64,000 nucleotides of DNA, taken from assembly GCF_027924145.1 (NCBI RefSeq), contig NZ_BRVP01000001.1, positions 62,001 through 126,000 of the forward strand, given 5' to 3'. Below, piece by piece: positions 16,886-25,980 of the stretch (positions are counted from its first letter, which is position 1; each line of letters begins with the position of its first letter). Below the pieces are notes generated by a model. That model did no database searches. It was not told where the DNA came from and saw nothing but the letters and a program-made list of their open reading frames with translations. A program made the translations under genes and the position numbers. This stretch comes from Neptunitalea chrysea. Its GTDB lineage: Bacteria; Bacteroidota; Bacteroidia; Flavobacteriales; Flavobacteriaceae.

Positions 16886-16965
16886 CTTTTTATTGTAACA
16901 AATAGTATAGGAGGTAGTCTAATGCTAATGAATTTAGTTTTAAACAAACTTTAGTATTACTATTT

Positions 16966-18300
16966 ATGTATTATTCTATTCCAATAAAAAAGATTCTTGT
17001 TCTATCGGCTTTTTTTATAGCGTCGGTGAGTTGGAGTCAAGAAAAGAAATGGACACTTATGGAGTGTGTGAATTATGCTTTAGAAAATAATATCTCTGTA
17101 AAGCAATCTACACTCGATCTTAGGTTAACCGATAGCGACTTGCTAGCGGCAAAAGGTAATTTTATTCCTAATTTAAGTTTTAGCGGAACGTATACGTATA
17201 ACCCTAGTGTGGGACTTAACCAGACTACCAATACGTATGATACAGGATTTTCTACTTTTAACGGAGGAGGAACATCTTCTATAAATTTATCTTCGGGTCT
17301 TACGAACTGGAGAACACTGCAACGTGCCAAATTAAACAAAATAGCTACTCAATATTCGCTCGATGGAATGAAAGATGATATTGTTTTAATGGTGGCCAAT
17401 GCCTATGTTGAAATACTATCTAACAAAGAGCAGTTAAAAGTTCTAGAAGTACAAAGTGCACTAACCAAAGAGAACTTAGAACGTACGCAAGAATTGATTA
17501 ATGCAGGATCGTTACCTGCGGGAGATATTTACGATCTTCAGGCAACGCAAGCCTCGCAAGAGCAACAAATTATTGTAGCCCAAAATACCTTACTAATCTC
17601 TAAAATAGGTTTGGCGCAAACCTTACTTATTAAAGATTATGCAGACTTTGATATTGTAGATGAAGAGTTTGAAGTACCGTTAGATATAGCCATTTTAGAT
17701 AAGTCTCCTAAAGAGATATCAGATAAGGCTAAAGAAGTGCTTAATACTATTAAAGTGGCACAATCTAATTTAGAATTGGCAAAGATTGACCAAAAGTTGG
17801 CTAAAGGTGCTTACTATCCTACATTATCTGGTTTTTTTAGTTATAATACACGTTGGTCTAGTTTAAGCAATATCGACTTTATGAATCAGTTAGCTTCATA
17901 CGATGGTATTGGTCTTGGTATGCAACTTAGTATACCTGTATTAAACGGATTTAGTACCAGAGCTAATGTGCAGCGCAGCAAAATAAATACATTGCGAGCA
18001 GAAAATGCTTTAGAGCAATCAAAACTAGATCTTGAAAAAAATGTGTATCAGGCCTATATGGATGCATCTAATGCTAAGAAGCTTTATGAAGCTTCACTAA
18101 AAACATTAGAGGCTCGTAGACAAGCTTTTAATTTTACTGAAGAGCGCTATAATGTTGGGCTGTTAAACTCTTATGATTACAACCAGTCTAAAACTGATTA
18201 CGAAAGCGCACAGTCAGATGTGGTACGAAACAAATACGATTATATTTTTAAACTAAAAGTCTTAGAATTTTATTTTGGCATTCCCGTAACGGCCAATTAA
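16966..18300 (+). CDS. TolC family outer-membrane efflux protein
   Basis: A 444-residue protein with a signal peptide (ILVLSAFFIASVSWSQ) and two OEP repeats made of long helices with YNVGLLNSYDYNQSKTDYE near the C terminus, as in TolC. It forms the outer-membrane channel and periplasmic tunnel of a tripartite export system. The adaptor gene follows after 12 bases. No inner-membrane pump gene (RND or MacB-type ABC) is next to them, so the pump is either encoded elsewhere or the pair serves several pumps. Confidence 0.93.
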   Translation: MYYSIPIKKILVLSAFFIASVSWSQEKKWTLMECVNYALENNISVKQSTLDLRLTDSDLLAAKGNFIPNLSFSGTYTYNPSVGLNQTTNTYDTGFSTFNGGGTSSINLSSGLTNWRTLQRAKLNKIATQYSLDGMKDDIVLMVANAYVEILSNKEQLKVLEVQSALTKENLERTQELINAGSLPAGDIYDLQATQASQEQQIIVAQNTLLISKIGLAQTLLIKDYADFDIVDEEFEVPLDIAILDKSPKEISDKAKEVLNTIKVAQSNLELAKIDQKLAKGAYYPTLSGFFSYNTRWSSLSNIDFMNQLASYDGIGLGMQLSIPVLNGFSTRANVQRSKINTLRAENALEQSKLDLEKNVYQAYMDASNAKKLYEASLKTLEARRQAFNFTEERYNVGLLNSYDYNQSKTDYESAQSDVVRNKYDYIFKLKVLEFYFGIPVTAN

Positions 18301-18312
18301 ACCTTTTTAATT

Positions 18313-19593
18313 ATGAGTAAGAAAACATTTTTTATAATACTGGTAGTTGTATTGTTATTATTAGCCGGATTAATTGGAGCTAAGAAAGCTGGGATGCTAG
18401 GATCCAATGAAAATTTTACAGACGTTACCATTCAGAAACTAGAAAAACTTGATATTGTTGAAAAGGTTTCTGCAACAGGAAAAATACAACCGGAAGTTGA
18501 AGTTAAGATATCTTCAGAGGTATCGGGTGAGATTATTGATTTGCCTATAGTAGAAGGACAACAAGTGAAGAAGGGTGATTTGTTAGTACGAATTAATCCA
18601 GATATTTATGAGTCTAGTTTAAATAGAACAGAAGCCGCATTGCAAAATACAAGAGCTAATTTACAACAGGCAGAGGCTAGTTTGTTAGAGGCGAAGCAAA
18701 ATTATGATAGAAATAAAATTCTTTTTGATAAAGGGGTTATTTCTAAAGCAGAGTGGGATAAGGTAGTATCTACGTATTCGGTGGCTAAGGCTACTAAGGA
18801 GTCTGCTTTTTATAATGTAGAAAGTTCGGCGGCATCGGTATCAGAAGCGCAGGACAATTTAAAGAGAACTACCATATATGCTCCGGTATCAGGAACCATA
18901 TCTAAATTAGATGTAGAAGTAGGAGAGCGTGTTTTAGGAACACAACAAATGACTGGTACCGAAATTTTAAGGGTAGCTAATCTTAGCAATATGGAGGTTG
19001 AAGTAGATGTGAATGAAAATGATATTGTTAAAGTAGTAGTGGGAGATAGTGCTATAGTAGAAGTTGATGCCTACCCTAAAAAGGAATTTAAAGGAATTGT
19101 AACAGAAATAGCAAATACGTCTAACGAGACTACAAGTTCTGATCAGGTGACAAACTTTAAAGTGAAGGTTAGAATTTTAGAAATTTCGTATAAAGATTTA
19201 TTAGAAGGAAAGCCTGAGCATTACTCTCCGTTTAGACCAGGTATGACGGCAACAGTTGATGTTATAACCACTACTAAAAAAGGGATTGCTGGAGTGCCTA
19301 TTAGTGCTGTGGTTATGAAAACGGATACCACGAATACTAAAAAGGATATTTTGGCTATAGATGATAAGGAAGAGAATACAGCTACAGAACGTTTTGAATG
19401 TGTTTTTGTGAAAGAAGGCGATGAGGCGAAATTGAGGGTTGTGAAAACCGGAATTCAGGATGAGTCGAATATCGAGATTGTATCTGGATTAAAAGAGGGA
19501 GACGAGATAATTACCGGACCGTATGGAGTGGTATCATCAACTTTAAGCCCTGGGGATAAAGTAAACGATAAGAAGGCAGATAAAAAGGAATAA
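18313..19593 (+). CDS. Efflux periplasmic adaptor subunit (HlyD/RND-MacA type)
   Basis: A 426-residue membrane fusion protein: an N-terminal anchor (FFIILVVVLLLLAGLIGA), half-lipoyl domain beginning VSATGKIQPEVEVKISSEVS, a coiled-coil hairpin at about residues 95-175, the second half-lipoyl segment TTIYAPVSGTISKLDVEVGE, then beta-barrel and membrane-proximal domains ending in a lysine-rich tail. It links the inner-membrane pump to TolC. A long soluble stretch before the end (TNTKKDILAIDDKEENTATE) is low-complexity. It ends in a strong terminator. Confidence 0.92.
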   Translation: MSKKTFFIILVVVLLLLAGLIGAKKAGMLGSNENFTDVTIQKLEKLDIVEKVSATGKIQPEVEVKISSEVSGEIIDLPIVEGQQVKKGDLLVRINPDIYESSLNRTEAALQNTRANLQQAEASLLEAKQNYDRNKILFDKGVISKAEWDKVVSTYSVAKATKESAFYNVESSAASVSEAQDNLKRTTIYAPVSGTISKLDVEVGERVLGTQQMTGTEILRVANLSNMEVEVDVNENDIVKVVVGDSAIVEVDAYPKKEFKGIVTEIANTSNETTSSDQVTNFKVKVRILEISYKDLLEGKPEHYSPFRPGMTATVDVITTTKKGIAGVPISAVVMKTDTTNTKKDILAIDDKEENTATERFECVFVKEGDEAKLRVVKTGIQDESNIEIVSGLKEGDEIITGPYGVVSSTLSPGDKVNDKKADKKE

Positions 19594-19621
19594 TTAGAAA
19601 ATAAAAAATATTCGTATAGTT

Positions 19622-19652
19622 AAAAAAATCCTCATTGTTGAGGATTTTTTTT
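19622..19652 (+). terminator. Rho-independent terminator after the efflux adaptor
   Basis: Hairpin AAATCCTCA, loop TTGT, TGAGGATTT, followed by T residues. Confidence 0.88.
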
Positions 19653-19687
19653 ATAGGGTCTATGTTCTTTATTTGTAATGTAATTAA

Positions 19688-19733
19688 AGTTAAGGGGGAA
19701 ATTAATTGTAATTACAAATTTAGTTAAGGGGAA
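19688..19733. promoter_or_regulatory. Palindrome flanked by direct repeats (possible operator)
   Basis: The perfect 12-base palindrome TTGTAATTACAA at 19706-19717 is flanked by AGTTAAGGGGG at 19688 and AGTTAAGGGG at 19722. It lies between the adaptor terminator and the candidate small RNA. The arrangement resembles a binding site for a dimeric regulator, but AT-rich palindromes also occur by chance. Confidence 0.3.
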
Positions 19734-19806
19734 AAAGCTAACAATTGTTATTGAAAAAGAAAGAATTAGCACATTTGTTTTGTGTAACCCAAGTTTGTTA
19801 GCGGAG

Positions 19807-19863
19807 ATGTTGGTTCTGTATGTGTTGGGACAGAATCAATTTAAAGAGAAGTGCGGTTTTTAG
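19807..19863 (+). other. Short open frame inside the tsaB leader (possible leader peptide)
   Basis: ATG to TAG, 18 residues (MLVLYVLGQNQFKEKCGF). The stop codon lies in the loop of the terminator hairpin at 19843-19874, a geometry seen in attenuators. The ribosome-binding context is poor (GGAG touches the ATG), and frames this short are common by chance. Confidence 0.2.
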
Positions 19864-19878
19864 CACTTCTCTTTTTTT
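19843..19878 (+). terminator. Strong terminator immediately upstream of tsaB
   Basis: Perfect 12-base stem AAAGAGAAGTGC / GCACTTCTCTTT with an 8-base loop and a T run. It ends a transcript starting upstream in the 19.6-19.8 kb intergenic region, because the previous gene already has its own terminator. Confidence 0.88.
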
Positions 19879-19885
19879 ATATTTG
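19878..19885 (+). promoter_or_regulatory. Candidate -7 element TATATTTG for tsaB
   Basis: TATATTTG overlaps the end of the terminator T run and lies 20 bases before the ATG at 19906. The transcript would begin near 19891, so 19906 is preferred over the ATG at 19894. Confidence 0.5.
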
Positions 19886-19905
19886 CACTTTAAATGTTTT
19901 TAGAA

Positions 19906-20580
19906 ATGGGCTATATTCTTAGTGTTGAAACTTCGGGTACCAATTGTTCGGTAGTGTTAAGTAATAGAAATGAAGTAACTTTTATAAAGGAAGAGAATAC
20001 TGGTAGCTTTTCGCATGCAGAAAAATTACATGTATTTATAAAAGAAGTAATGGAGTTAGGGAATGTAGCGCCAGAAGATATAGATGCTATTGCTGTAAGT
20101 AAAGGACCTGGTTCATACACAGGTTTACGTATTGGGGTGTCTACAGTAAAAGGACTTTGTTTTGCGTGGGATAAGCCCATGTTGTCGGTGTCTACGTTAG
20201 AAGCGTTAGCTTATCAAGCGGTGGCTGCAGAGGTAATGTATATAATACCTTTGATAGATGCCAGACGTATGGAGGTGTATTCTGCTGTTTTTACCAATGC
20301 AATGGAACCAGTAAGAGTAGTTGAGGCTGAAGTAATAGATGAAACCTCATTTTTAACCTATCTGGAAAAAGGGAAAGTACTTTTTCTAGGTGACGGGGCT
20401 CAAAAATGTAAATCAGTTATCTCTCATGCAAATGCTGTGTTTGTAGATAACAAATTTCCTTCTGCAAAAGAGGTTGGTCAGTTGGCTTTTCAAAAATATC
20501 AAAAGAATGATTTTGAAAATATAGCTTACTTTGAACCTTTTTACTTAAAAGATTTTGTAACCGGTAAAAAAGCGAACTAA
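19906..20580 (+). CDS. tsaB: tRNA threonylcarbamoyladenosine biosynthesis protein TsaB
   Basis: A 224-residue ASKHA-fold protein that partners TsaD and TsaE in making t6A37 on ANN-decoding tRNAs. It begins GYILSVETSGTNCSVVLS and contains the family signature SKGPGSYTGLRIGVSTVKGL and the LIDARRMEVYSAVF segment. The ATG at 19906 was chosen from the family N terminus and the nearby promoter element. Its stop is 3 bases from the stop of the convergent DUF255 gene. Confidence 0.94.
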   Translation: MGYILSVETSGTNCSVVLSNRNEVTFIKEENTGSFSHAEKLHVFIKEVMELGNVAPEDIDAIAVSKGPGSYTGLRIGVSTVKGLCFAWDKPMLSVSTLEALAYQAVAAEVMYIIPLIDARRMEVYSAVFTNAMEPVRVVEAEVIDETSFLTYLEKGKVLFLGDGAQKCKSVISHANAVFVDNKFPSAKEVGQLAFQKYQKNDFENIAYFEPFYLKDFVTGKKAN

Positions 20581-20583
20581 GTC

Positions 20584-22614
20584 TTATTTACTAATCTTTT
20601 CTAATGCTTCTTCAATAGATTCAACGGGTAAATTACAAGAGTTATTGGTGCAAACATAAATAAGCGTTTTACCTTCTTTATATCGGTTTTTAAAAATAGG
20701 AAGTGTACTATTGGTTTTACTGATGGCGAATATCACATTAGGTAAATAGATTTTTTTTAATTCCATTAAAGTTTCTTGAGCTTCTTTACCAATAATTACA
20801 ATTTCATGTGCTGGGCAACATTGCTTTAACAGCACTTTCATCCAATTAGCATATGATCTTGGGTACGAAACAGCATCGCTACTCATTGCTGCTCTCATTT
20901 TGATGGCTATGGTTCTATAGTGTTCTTTGGAAGTGTATACGTATAATTTCTCAAGATTATCTGCCATAACACTAGTAGAAGCAGGTATTACGTTGTCAGA
21001 TTTTTCAATAGTTCGTTGAACTACCACAGGTATTTCGTTAGATGAAAAGAAAAATAGTCCTGAAGCGGTATCATAATATTCATCCATACAAATGTTAGTG
21101 TACTTTTCACTTTGTTCTAAACATGATAATTCTCCCGTTGCTTCAAAGAGTTGTAGCAACCCTTGGATAGTTAAACTATAATCTTCTAAGTAACCAAGGA
21201 TAGGTTTTGTTTCCTTTAATGAGCGAATGAGTTGTTCTTTTTCATTGGTTAGATTTGTTATAATAAAAGTGGCAACTGTTTTAGCTTTTTCCAGATATTG
21301 TAAGTTTTCTGTACCGTAATAAGCTTCAACTAATGCAGTAATCATTAAGGCATTCCACCCGGTGAGTATTTTGGTGTCAATAGCAGGAGCATTTCTTTTC
21401 AATCGTTCCTTGTATAGTATTGTTCTACATTTTTTTAGAATAGTGGTAGTTTCAGCAGCGCTTAATTTAAATGCCTGTGCAACAGATTTAATAGACTCTG
21501 TTTTGTAGAGTACGTAATTGTTGTTTTCCCAATATCCGGTTTTGTTAATATTATAAGCTTTTTTAAAAACAGCATAGTGCTCTTTAAGTAGTTGTTTTAA
21601 TTCGGGCTTCGTCCAAACATAATAAGCACCTTCTTCTTTTATGTTTTCAGTATTTAAACTATCGGCATCTAGTGATGCATAGAAAGCAGTATTGTTATAA
21701 TTTAACTCGGTAAAGGTAAATTCAATAGTTTCAATGCAGGTAGCAATAAAATCGGGGTTTTTAAAATAGTTATAGGCTTGGGCGTATAATGAAATTAATT
21801 GGGCATTATCATAAAGCATTTTTTCAAAATGGGGTACATGCCATTGTTCATCTACACTATATCTTGAAAATCCGCCTCCTAAACAATCGTAAATTCCACC
21901 GTTACTAATATGTGTTAAGGTGTTTTCAATAAACGTTTTTACGAATGTGTCATTAGTGTGGTAGGCATAAGAAAGTAAAAACGTGTAATGCACTGGCATT
22001 ATAAACTTGGGTGCCCCATTATTACCACCATAGGTAGTATCCCAACTCTGTTTCCATTTGTAAACTGCATTTTTAATAGCGTCTATAGAGAGATGTGATT
22101 TTGTAGAGGTCTCGGTAAGGTTAAAAAGAGCAAGTCCTTTTTCTAGTTTATCTGCATACTCTATCACTTTTTGAGGTTGCGTAACGTAAATCTCGGAAAG
22201 CTGATGAAGTGTTTGAATCCACTCATTTTTTCTAACATAGGTAGCTCCCCAAAAAGGTCTGCCGTCTGGTAAGGCAATAATATTTAAAGGCCATCCCCCT
22301 GTGTTTTGCATAAGTTGCAGCGCATTCATATAAAGGTGGTCAATATCAGGATGTTCTTCTCGGTCAATTTTAATGTTTATGAATTTACTATTCATAACCT
22401 TAGCTACTTCACTATCTTCAAAGCATTCTTCTTCCATTACATGGCACCAATGGCAGGCTGCGTATCCAATACTTATTAATAGGGGCTTATGCTCTTTTTT
22501 AGCAAGTTTTAAAATAGATGGATCCCATGCATGCCATTTAACCGGATTATATGCATGCTGTAATAGGTATGGGCTATTTTCGTGTATTAACTTATTTGGA
22601 TTTTTTAGTTTCAT
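20584..22614 (-). CDS. DUF255 thioredoxin-like protein (YyaL/SPATA20 family)
   Basis: A 676-residue cytoplasmic protein. It opens with the highly conserved NKLIHENSPYLLQHAYNPV and the thioredoxin-like site YAACHWCHVMEEE (Cys54, Cys57), followed by an alpha/alpha-toroid region with GGFSRYSVDEQWHVPHFEKM, a glycosidase- or epimerase-like helical barrel. Length matches the family. Function is not established; the family joins a redox-type domain to a sugar-enzyme-like barrel. It is transcribed alone, convergent with tsaB and divergent from the phosphate transporter. Confidence 0.93.
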   Translation of the reverse strand: MKLKNPNKLIHENSPYLLQHAYNPVKWHAWDPSILKLAKKEHKPLLISIGYAACHWCHVMEEECFEDSEVAKVMNSKFINIKIDREEHPDIDHLYMNALQLMQNTGGWPLNIIALPDGRPFWGATYVRKNEWIQTLHQLSEIYVTQPQKVIEYADKLEKGLALFNLTETSTKSHLSIDAIKNAVYKWKQSWDTTYGGNNGAPKFIMPVHYTFLLSYAYHTNDTFVKTFIENTLTHISNGGIYDCLGGGFSRYSVDEQWHVPHFEKMLYDNAQLISLYAQAYNYFKNPDFIATCIETIEFTFTELNYNNTAFYASLDADSLNTENIKEEGAYYVWTKPELKQLLKEHYAVFKKAYNINKTGYWENNNYVLYKTESIKSVAQAFKLSAAETTTILKKCRTILYKERLKRNAPAIDTKILTGWNALMITALVEAYYGTENLQYLEKAKTVATFIITNLTNEKEQLIRSLKETKPILGYLEDYSLTIQGLLQLFEATGELSCLEQSEKYTNICMDEYYDTASGLFFFSSNEIPVVVQRTIEKSDNVIPASTSVMADNLEKLYVYTSKEHYRTIAIKMRAAMSSDAVSYPRSYANWMKVLLKQCCPAHEIVIIGKEAQETLMELKKIYLPNVIFAISKTNSTLPIFKNRYKEGKTLIYVCTNNSCNLPVESIEEALEKISK

Positions 22615-22792
22615 AAACGGTCTTTTTAACTGACTATAGTAAGGTAATTAATTTTTAAATAACCTTACTTGATGATGAAATAATTATTTTTGCCAAATCA
22701 TATTAAAAAGTAGTTAAAGGCGGTATTTGGTAACATTATCTTAACATTTAATTATTCATATTACCACACTTTTGCTACATAATAAATTTATA

Positions 22793-25039
22793 ATGGATCA
22801 AGTGTACATATTTCTGCTGGTGACCTTAGCTGTACTGGCAATTATTGACTTAGTTGTAGGTGTTAGTAATGATGCTGTAAACTTTTTAAATTCTGCTATT
22901 GGATCTAAAGCAGTATCTATGAAAACCATTATGATAGTGGCTAGTGCAGGGATTGCATTTGGTGCTATTTTCTCAAGTGGTATGATGGAGGTGGCAAGAA
23001 AAGGAATTTTCAATCCAGATCAGTTTTACTTTGAAGAGATTATGATTGTGTTTGTGGCGGTAATGATAACAGATATTTTGCTGTTAGATTTATTTAACTC
23101 TTTGGGGATGCCTACCTCTACAACAGTCTCTATTGTATTTGAATTATTAGGTTCTGCCGTTGCTATTGCGTCTATTAAAGTATTAAACGATGGACAAGGC
23201 TTTGCGGAAATCATGAATTATATTAATACTACAAAGGCCTACGAAATTATTCGGGGTATTTTTGTTTCGGTTCTCATAGCGTTCTCCGTGGGGGCTATAG
23301 TTCAGTATGTATCACGTTTAATATTTACATTTGATTACGAAAAAAATCTGAAATTTACCGGAGGTCTATTTGGAGGGGTAGCTATAACATCTATCTCTTA
23401 CTTTATATTATTTAAAGGTTTAAAAGGGGTAGCCTTTATTTCTGCTGATACACTTGCTTGGATTAATGACAATACTTTGATGTTAATAGGTATTAGTTTT
23501 ATAATTTGGACATTAGCTTCATATCTATTACAAAATGTGCTTAAAGTTAATATTTTAGTAGTTGTTATTGTTGTAGGAACCTTTGCGTTAGCAATGGCTT
23601 TTGCAGGGAATGATCTTGTAAACTTTATTGGGGTGCCATTAGCGGCTTTAAGCTCTTACGAAATTGCTTTTGATAAAGGATTTCCTGCCGACTTAACCAT
23701 GGGTGCTCTTGCATCAAAAGTACCAGCCAATACCTATCTGTTATTTTTAGCAGGAGTTATTATGGTAATTACTTTGTGGTTTTCTAAAAAAGCACGTGCA
23801 GTAGTTGAAACAGGAGTTAACCTAGCAAGACAGAATGATGGTGCGGAGCGATTTGAGCCTAATTCCTTGTCGAGGTTAGTAGTACGCGCCTCTGTTAATA
23901 TTTCTACAGGAATAAGGTATGTTGTACCTAAGTCTATTAGTAGAAAATTAGATGAGCGTTTTAGAGAAACTAAAAAAACATCGAAAGATGAAGATGCTCC
24001 TGCATTTGACTTGGTTAGGGCAGCAGTAAATTTAGTAGTTGCTAGTATATTAATTTCTATAGGTACTTTGTTAAAATTACCGTTATCTACAACCTACGTT
24101 ACTTTTATGGTGGCTATGGGGTCGTCGTTAGCAGATCGTGCATGGGGTAGAGAGAGTGCAGTATATCGTGTTGCTGGTGTATTTAATGTAATAGGAGGTT
24201 GGTTCGTAACGGCTTTAGTGGCGTTTGTTGCTGCAGCAATTTTCGCAACTATTATATTTTACGGAAAAATATTTGCTGTTGTTGGGTTACTTATTATAGC
24301 TGGCTTATTGCTTTTCCGTAGTTATATGCTACACAAAAAAGTAGAGCAAGAGAAAGAAGCAAACCGTAAGTTTGATAGAGCTGATTTAATAACTATTAAT
24401 GAGATTATTAATGAGAGTTCTGATAATATCTCTAGGGTTATAGGGAAAGTTAATAATTTGTATAAGAATGTTATAGATAACTTAGGCTTGCAAGAGCTTA
24501 GTAATTTAAAAAAGAATAAGAAGAGTTTAAATAAGCTAGAGGAAGAGGTAGATGCGTTAAAAAGTGATGTATTCTATTTTATAAAGTCGTTAGATGATAC
24601 TTCTGTAGAGGCTAGTAAGTTTTACATCCTTATTCTTGATTATTTACAAGATATGGTACAGTCTATAGGGTTTATAACTAAAAATAGTTATTCACACGTA
24701 AACAATAACCATAAGAATCTTAAATTTAATCAGATTAGAGATCTTAAGAGTATTGATAAAGAGCTACAAGTGTTATTTGATGAAATATCTAGTAGTTTCG
24801 ATAAAGAGATTTTTGATGATGTATCTACTATTATTCTTAAGCACAAGCAGCTTCAAGATCATGTTGCTGTACTAATTCAAAAGCAAATTGATAGAATTAG
24901 AACAACAGAAACGTCTCCAAAGAATACTAAACTATACTTTAGTCTCCTGTTAGAAACCAAGGATTTAATTGGAGCTGTAATTAGTTTATTAGAAATGTTC
25001 CAAGAATTTCACAATGACTATAAAGAAATTGTGAAATAA
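22793..25039 (+). CDS. PiT family inorganic phosphate transporter with C-terminal PhoU-like domain
   Basis: A 748-residue protein. Two PiT signatures are seen, VGVSNDAVNFLNSAIGSK near residue 22 and FAGNDLVNFIGVPLAALSS near residue 270, within about ten to twelve membrane segments. From about residue 535 to the end it is soluble and helical (DLITINEIINESSDNISRVI ... VISLLEMFQEFHNDYKEIVK), resembling PhoU/DUF47 regulators. In many bacteria the DUF47 protein is a separate gene next to pit, so here it is fused. The ATG at 22793 gives MDQVYIF; TTG at 22772 lies in a promoter-like CACTTTTG. Confidence 0.9.
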   Translation: MDQVYIFLLVTLAVLAIIDLVVGVSNDAVNFLNSAIGSKAVSMKTIMIVASAGIAFGAIFSSGMMEVARKGIFNPDQFYFEEIMIVFVAVMITDILLLDLFNSLGMPTSTTVSIVFELLGSAVAIASIKVLNDGQGFAEIMNYINTTKAYEIIRGIFVSVLIAFSVGAIVQYVSRLIFTFDYEKNLKFTGGLFGGVAITSISYFILFKGLKGVAFISADTLAWINDNTLMLIGISFIIWTLASYLLQNVLKVNILVVVIVVGTFALAMAFAGNDLVNFIGVPLAALSSYEIAFDKGFPADLTMGALASKVPANTYLLFLAGVIMVITLWFSKKARAVVETGVNLARQNDGAERFEPNSLSRLVVRASVNISTGIRYVVPKSISRKLDERFRETKKTSKDEDAPAFDLVRAAVNLVVASILISIGTLLKLPLSTTYVTFMVAMGSSLADRAWGRESAVYRVAGVFNVIGGWFVTALVAFVAAAIFATIIFYGKIFAVVGLLIIAGLLLFRSYMLHKKVEQEKEANRKFDRADLITINEIINESSDNISRVIGKVNNLYKNVIDNLGLQELSNLKKNKKSLNKLEEEVDALKSDVFYFIKSLDDTSVEASKFYILILDYLQDMVQSIGFITKNSYSHVNNNHKNLKFNQIRDLKSIDKELQVLFDEISSSFDKEIFDDVSTIILKHKQLQDHVAVLIQKQIDRIRTTETSPKNTKLYFSLLLETKDLIGAVISLLEMFQEFHNDYKEIVK

Positions 25040-25080
25040 CACTTAAAGAACATAAAAAGAAATATAAAAGAGGCTCTTAA

Positions 25081-25980
25081 CTAACCGTTTAGAGCCTCTA
25101 CTTTTATATCAGGATTGTTTAACATTTCGCGTAGCATGGTTTCAATACCATTTTTCAACGTAAAAGTAGAAGACGGGCATCCGCTGCAAGCACCTTGTAA
25201 AACAACAGAAACACGTTGTGATTCCTCATCAAAACCTTGAAAAGAGATATTACCACCATCACTGGCAACTGCTGGTTTTACATATTCTTCTAAAATATTG
25301 ATAATTTGTTGAGAGGTAGTGTCAAGTTTTTCAAACTCATCATTACTAACCTCATTAGTTTCTTGCTTTTGAGCAGTTGCTCCTTCAGAAATAATTTCTT
25401 TGTCATCAGTAATGTAGTTTCTTATGAACTCTCGTATTTCCATGGTTACTTCACTCCATTCTGCCACGTCATATTTAGTGATAGAGATGTAGTTTTCATC
25501 CATAAAAACTTCCTTTACAAACGGAAAGTGGAAAAGCGATTTAGCTAAAGGAGCATGAGCAGTCTCGTCTATATTTTTAAATTCCCATATGGTAGTAACT
25601 AATTTTTTGTTGGCAACAAATTTCATTACTGCTGGGTTAGGGGTGCTCTCAGCATATACTGTTACAGGTACTTTCTTAGATGTTTCGTCAACTATTAATA
25701 CCGGTTTACCTTCGTTTAGATAGTTTTCTATCTGGGTTCCTACTTCTTCTGCAACTTGTTCCCAGGTTACAATGTTATAGCGTTCTACAGCAATAAAATT
25801 TCCTGAAATATAAACGGTTTTTATAAAAGGTAAATAAAATAGCTGCTGCGCTAAAGGTGAATTACCTGCCTCGTCTATATTTTTAAATTCATAAGAGTTC
25901 TTTGTAAGAAACTCATTTGCTGTAAATTTAACAATTGTAGGATTGTTAGTGTGTTGTATGCTAATTTTGAATTTGGACAT
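25081..25980 (-). CDS. nfuA: NifU-like Fe-S scaffold protein with duplicated Nfu N-terminal domain
   Basis: A 299-residue protein. Two Nfu_N domains lie in tandem (about residues 8-90 and 108-190), matched by TNNPTIVKFTAN/TPNPAVMKFVAN, EFKNIDEAGNSPLAQ/EFKNIDETAHAPLAK and LPFIKTVYIS/FPFVKEVFMD. A linker leads to a NifU C-terminal domain with the cluster-binding GACSGCPSST. It assembles or carries an iron-sulfur cluster in the cytoplasm. Proteins with a single Nfu_N domain are more usual. The gene symbol is by family resemblance only. It stands alone with an AT-rich upstream region. Confidence 0.9.
   Translation of the reverse strand: MSKFKISIQHTNNPTIVKFTANEFLTKNSYEFKNIDEAGNSPLAQQLFYLPFIKTVYISGNFIAVERYNIVTWEQVAEEVGTQIENYLNEGKPVLIVDETSKKVPVTVYAESTPNPAVMKFVANKKLVTTIWEFKNIDETAHAPLAKSLFHFPFVKEVFMDENYISITKYDVAEWSEVTMEIREFIRNYITDDKEIISEGATAQKQETNEVSNDEFEKLDTTSQQIINILEEYVKPAVASDGGNISFQGFDEESQRVSVVLQGACSGCPSSTFTLKNGIETMLREMLNNPDIKVEALNG

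Larger units (their letters stand above)
19783..19878 (+). ncRNA. Candidate structured small RNA or leader upstream of tsaB
   Basis: Between two terminators there is a compact structured segment. One hairpin pairs TTGGTTCTGT (19810-19819) with ACAGAATCAA (19830-19839) across a 10-base loop, with one G-U pair. It abuts a strong terminator at 19843-19874. The 5' end is a guess, based on a loose -7-like TTGTTTTG at 19775-19782 and a TTG at 19751. The segment also contains an 18-codon frame (19807-19863). It does not match SRP, 6S or tmRNA patterns that I know. Confidence 0.4.
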
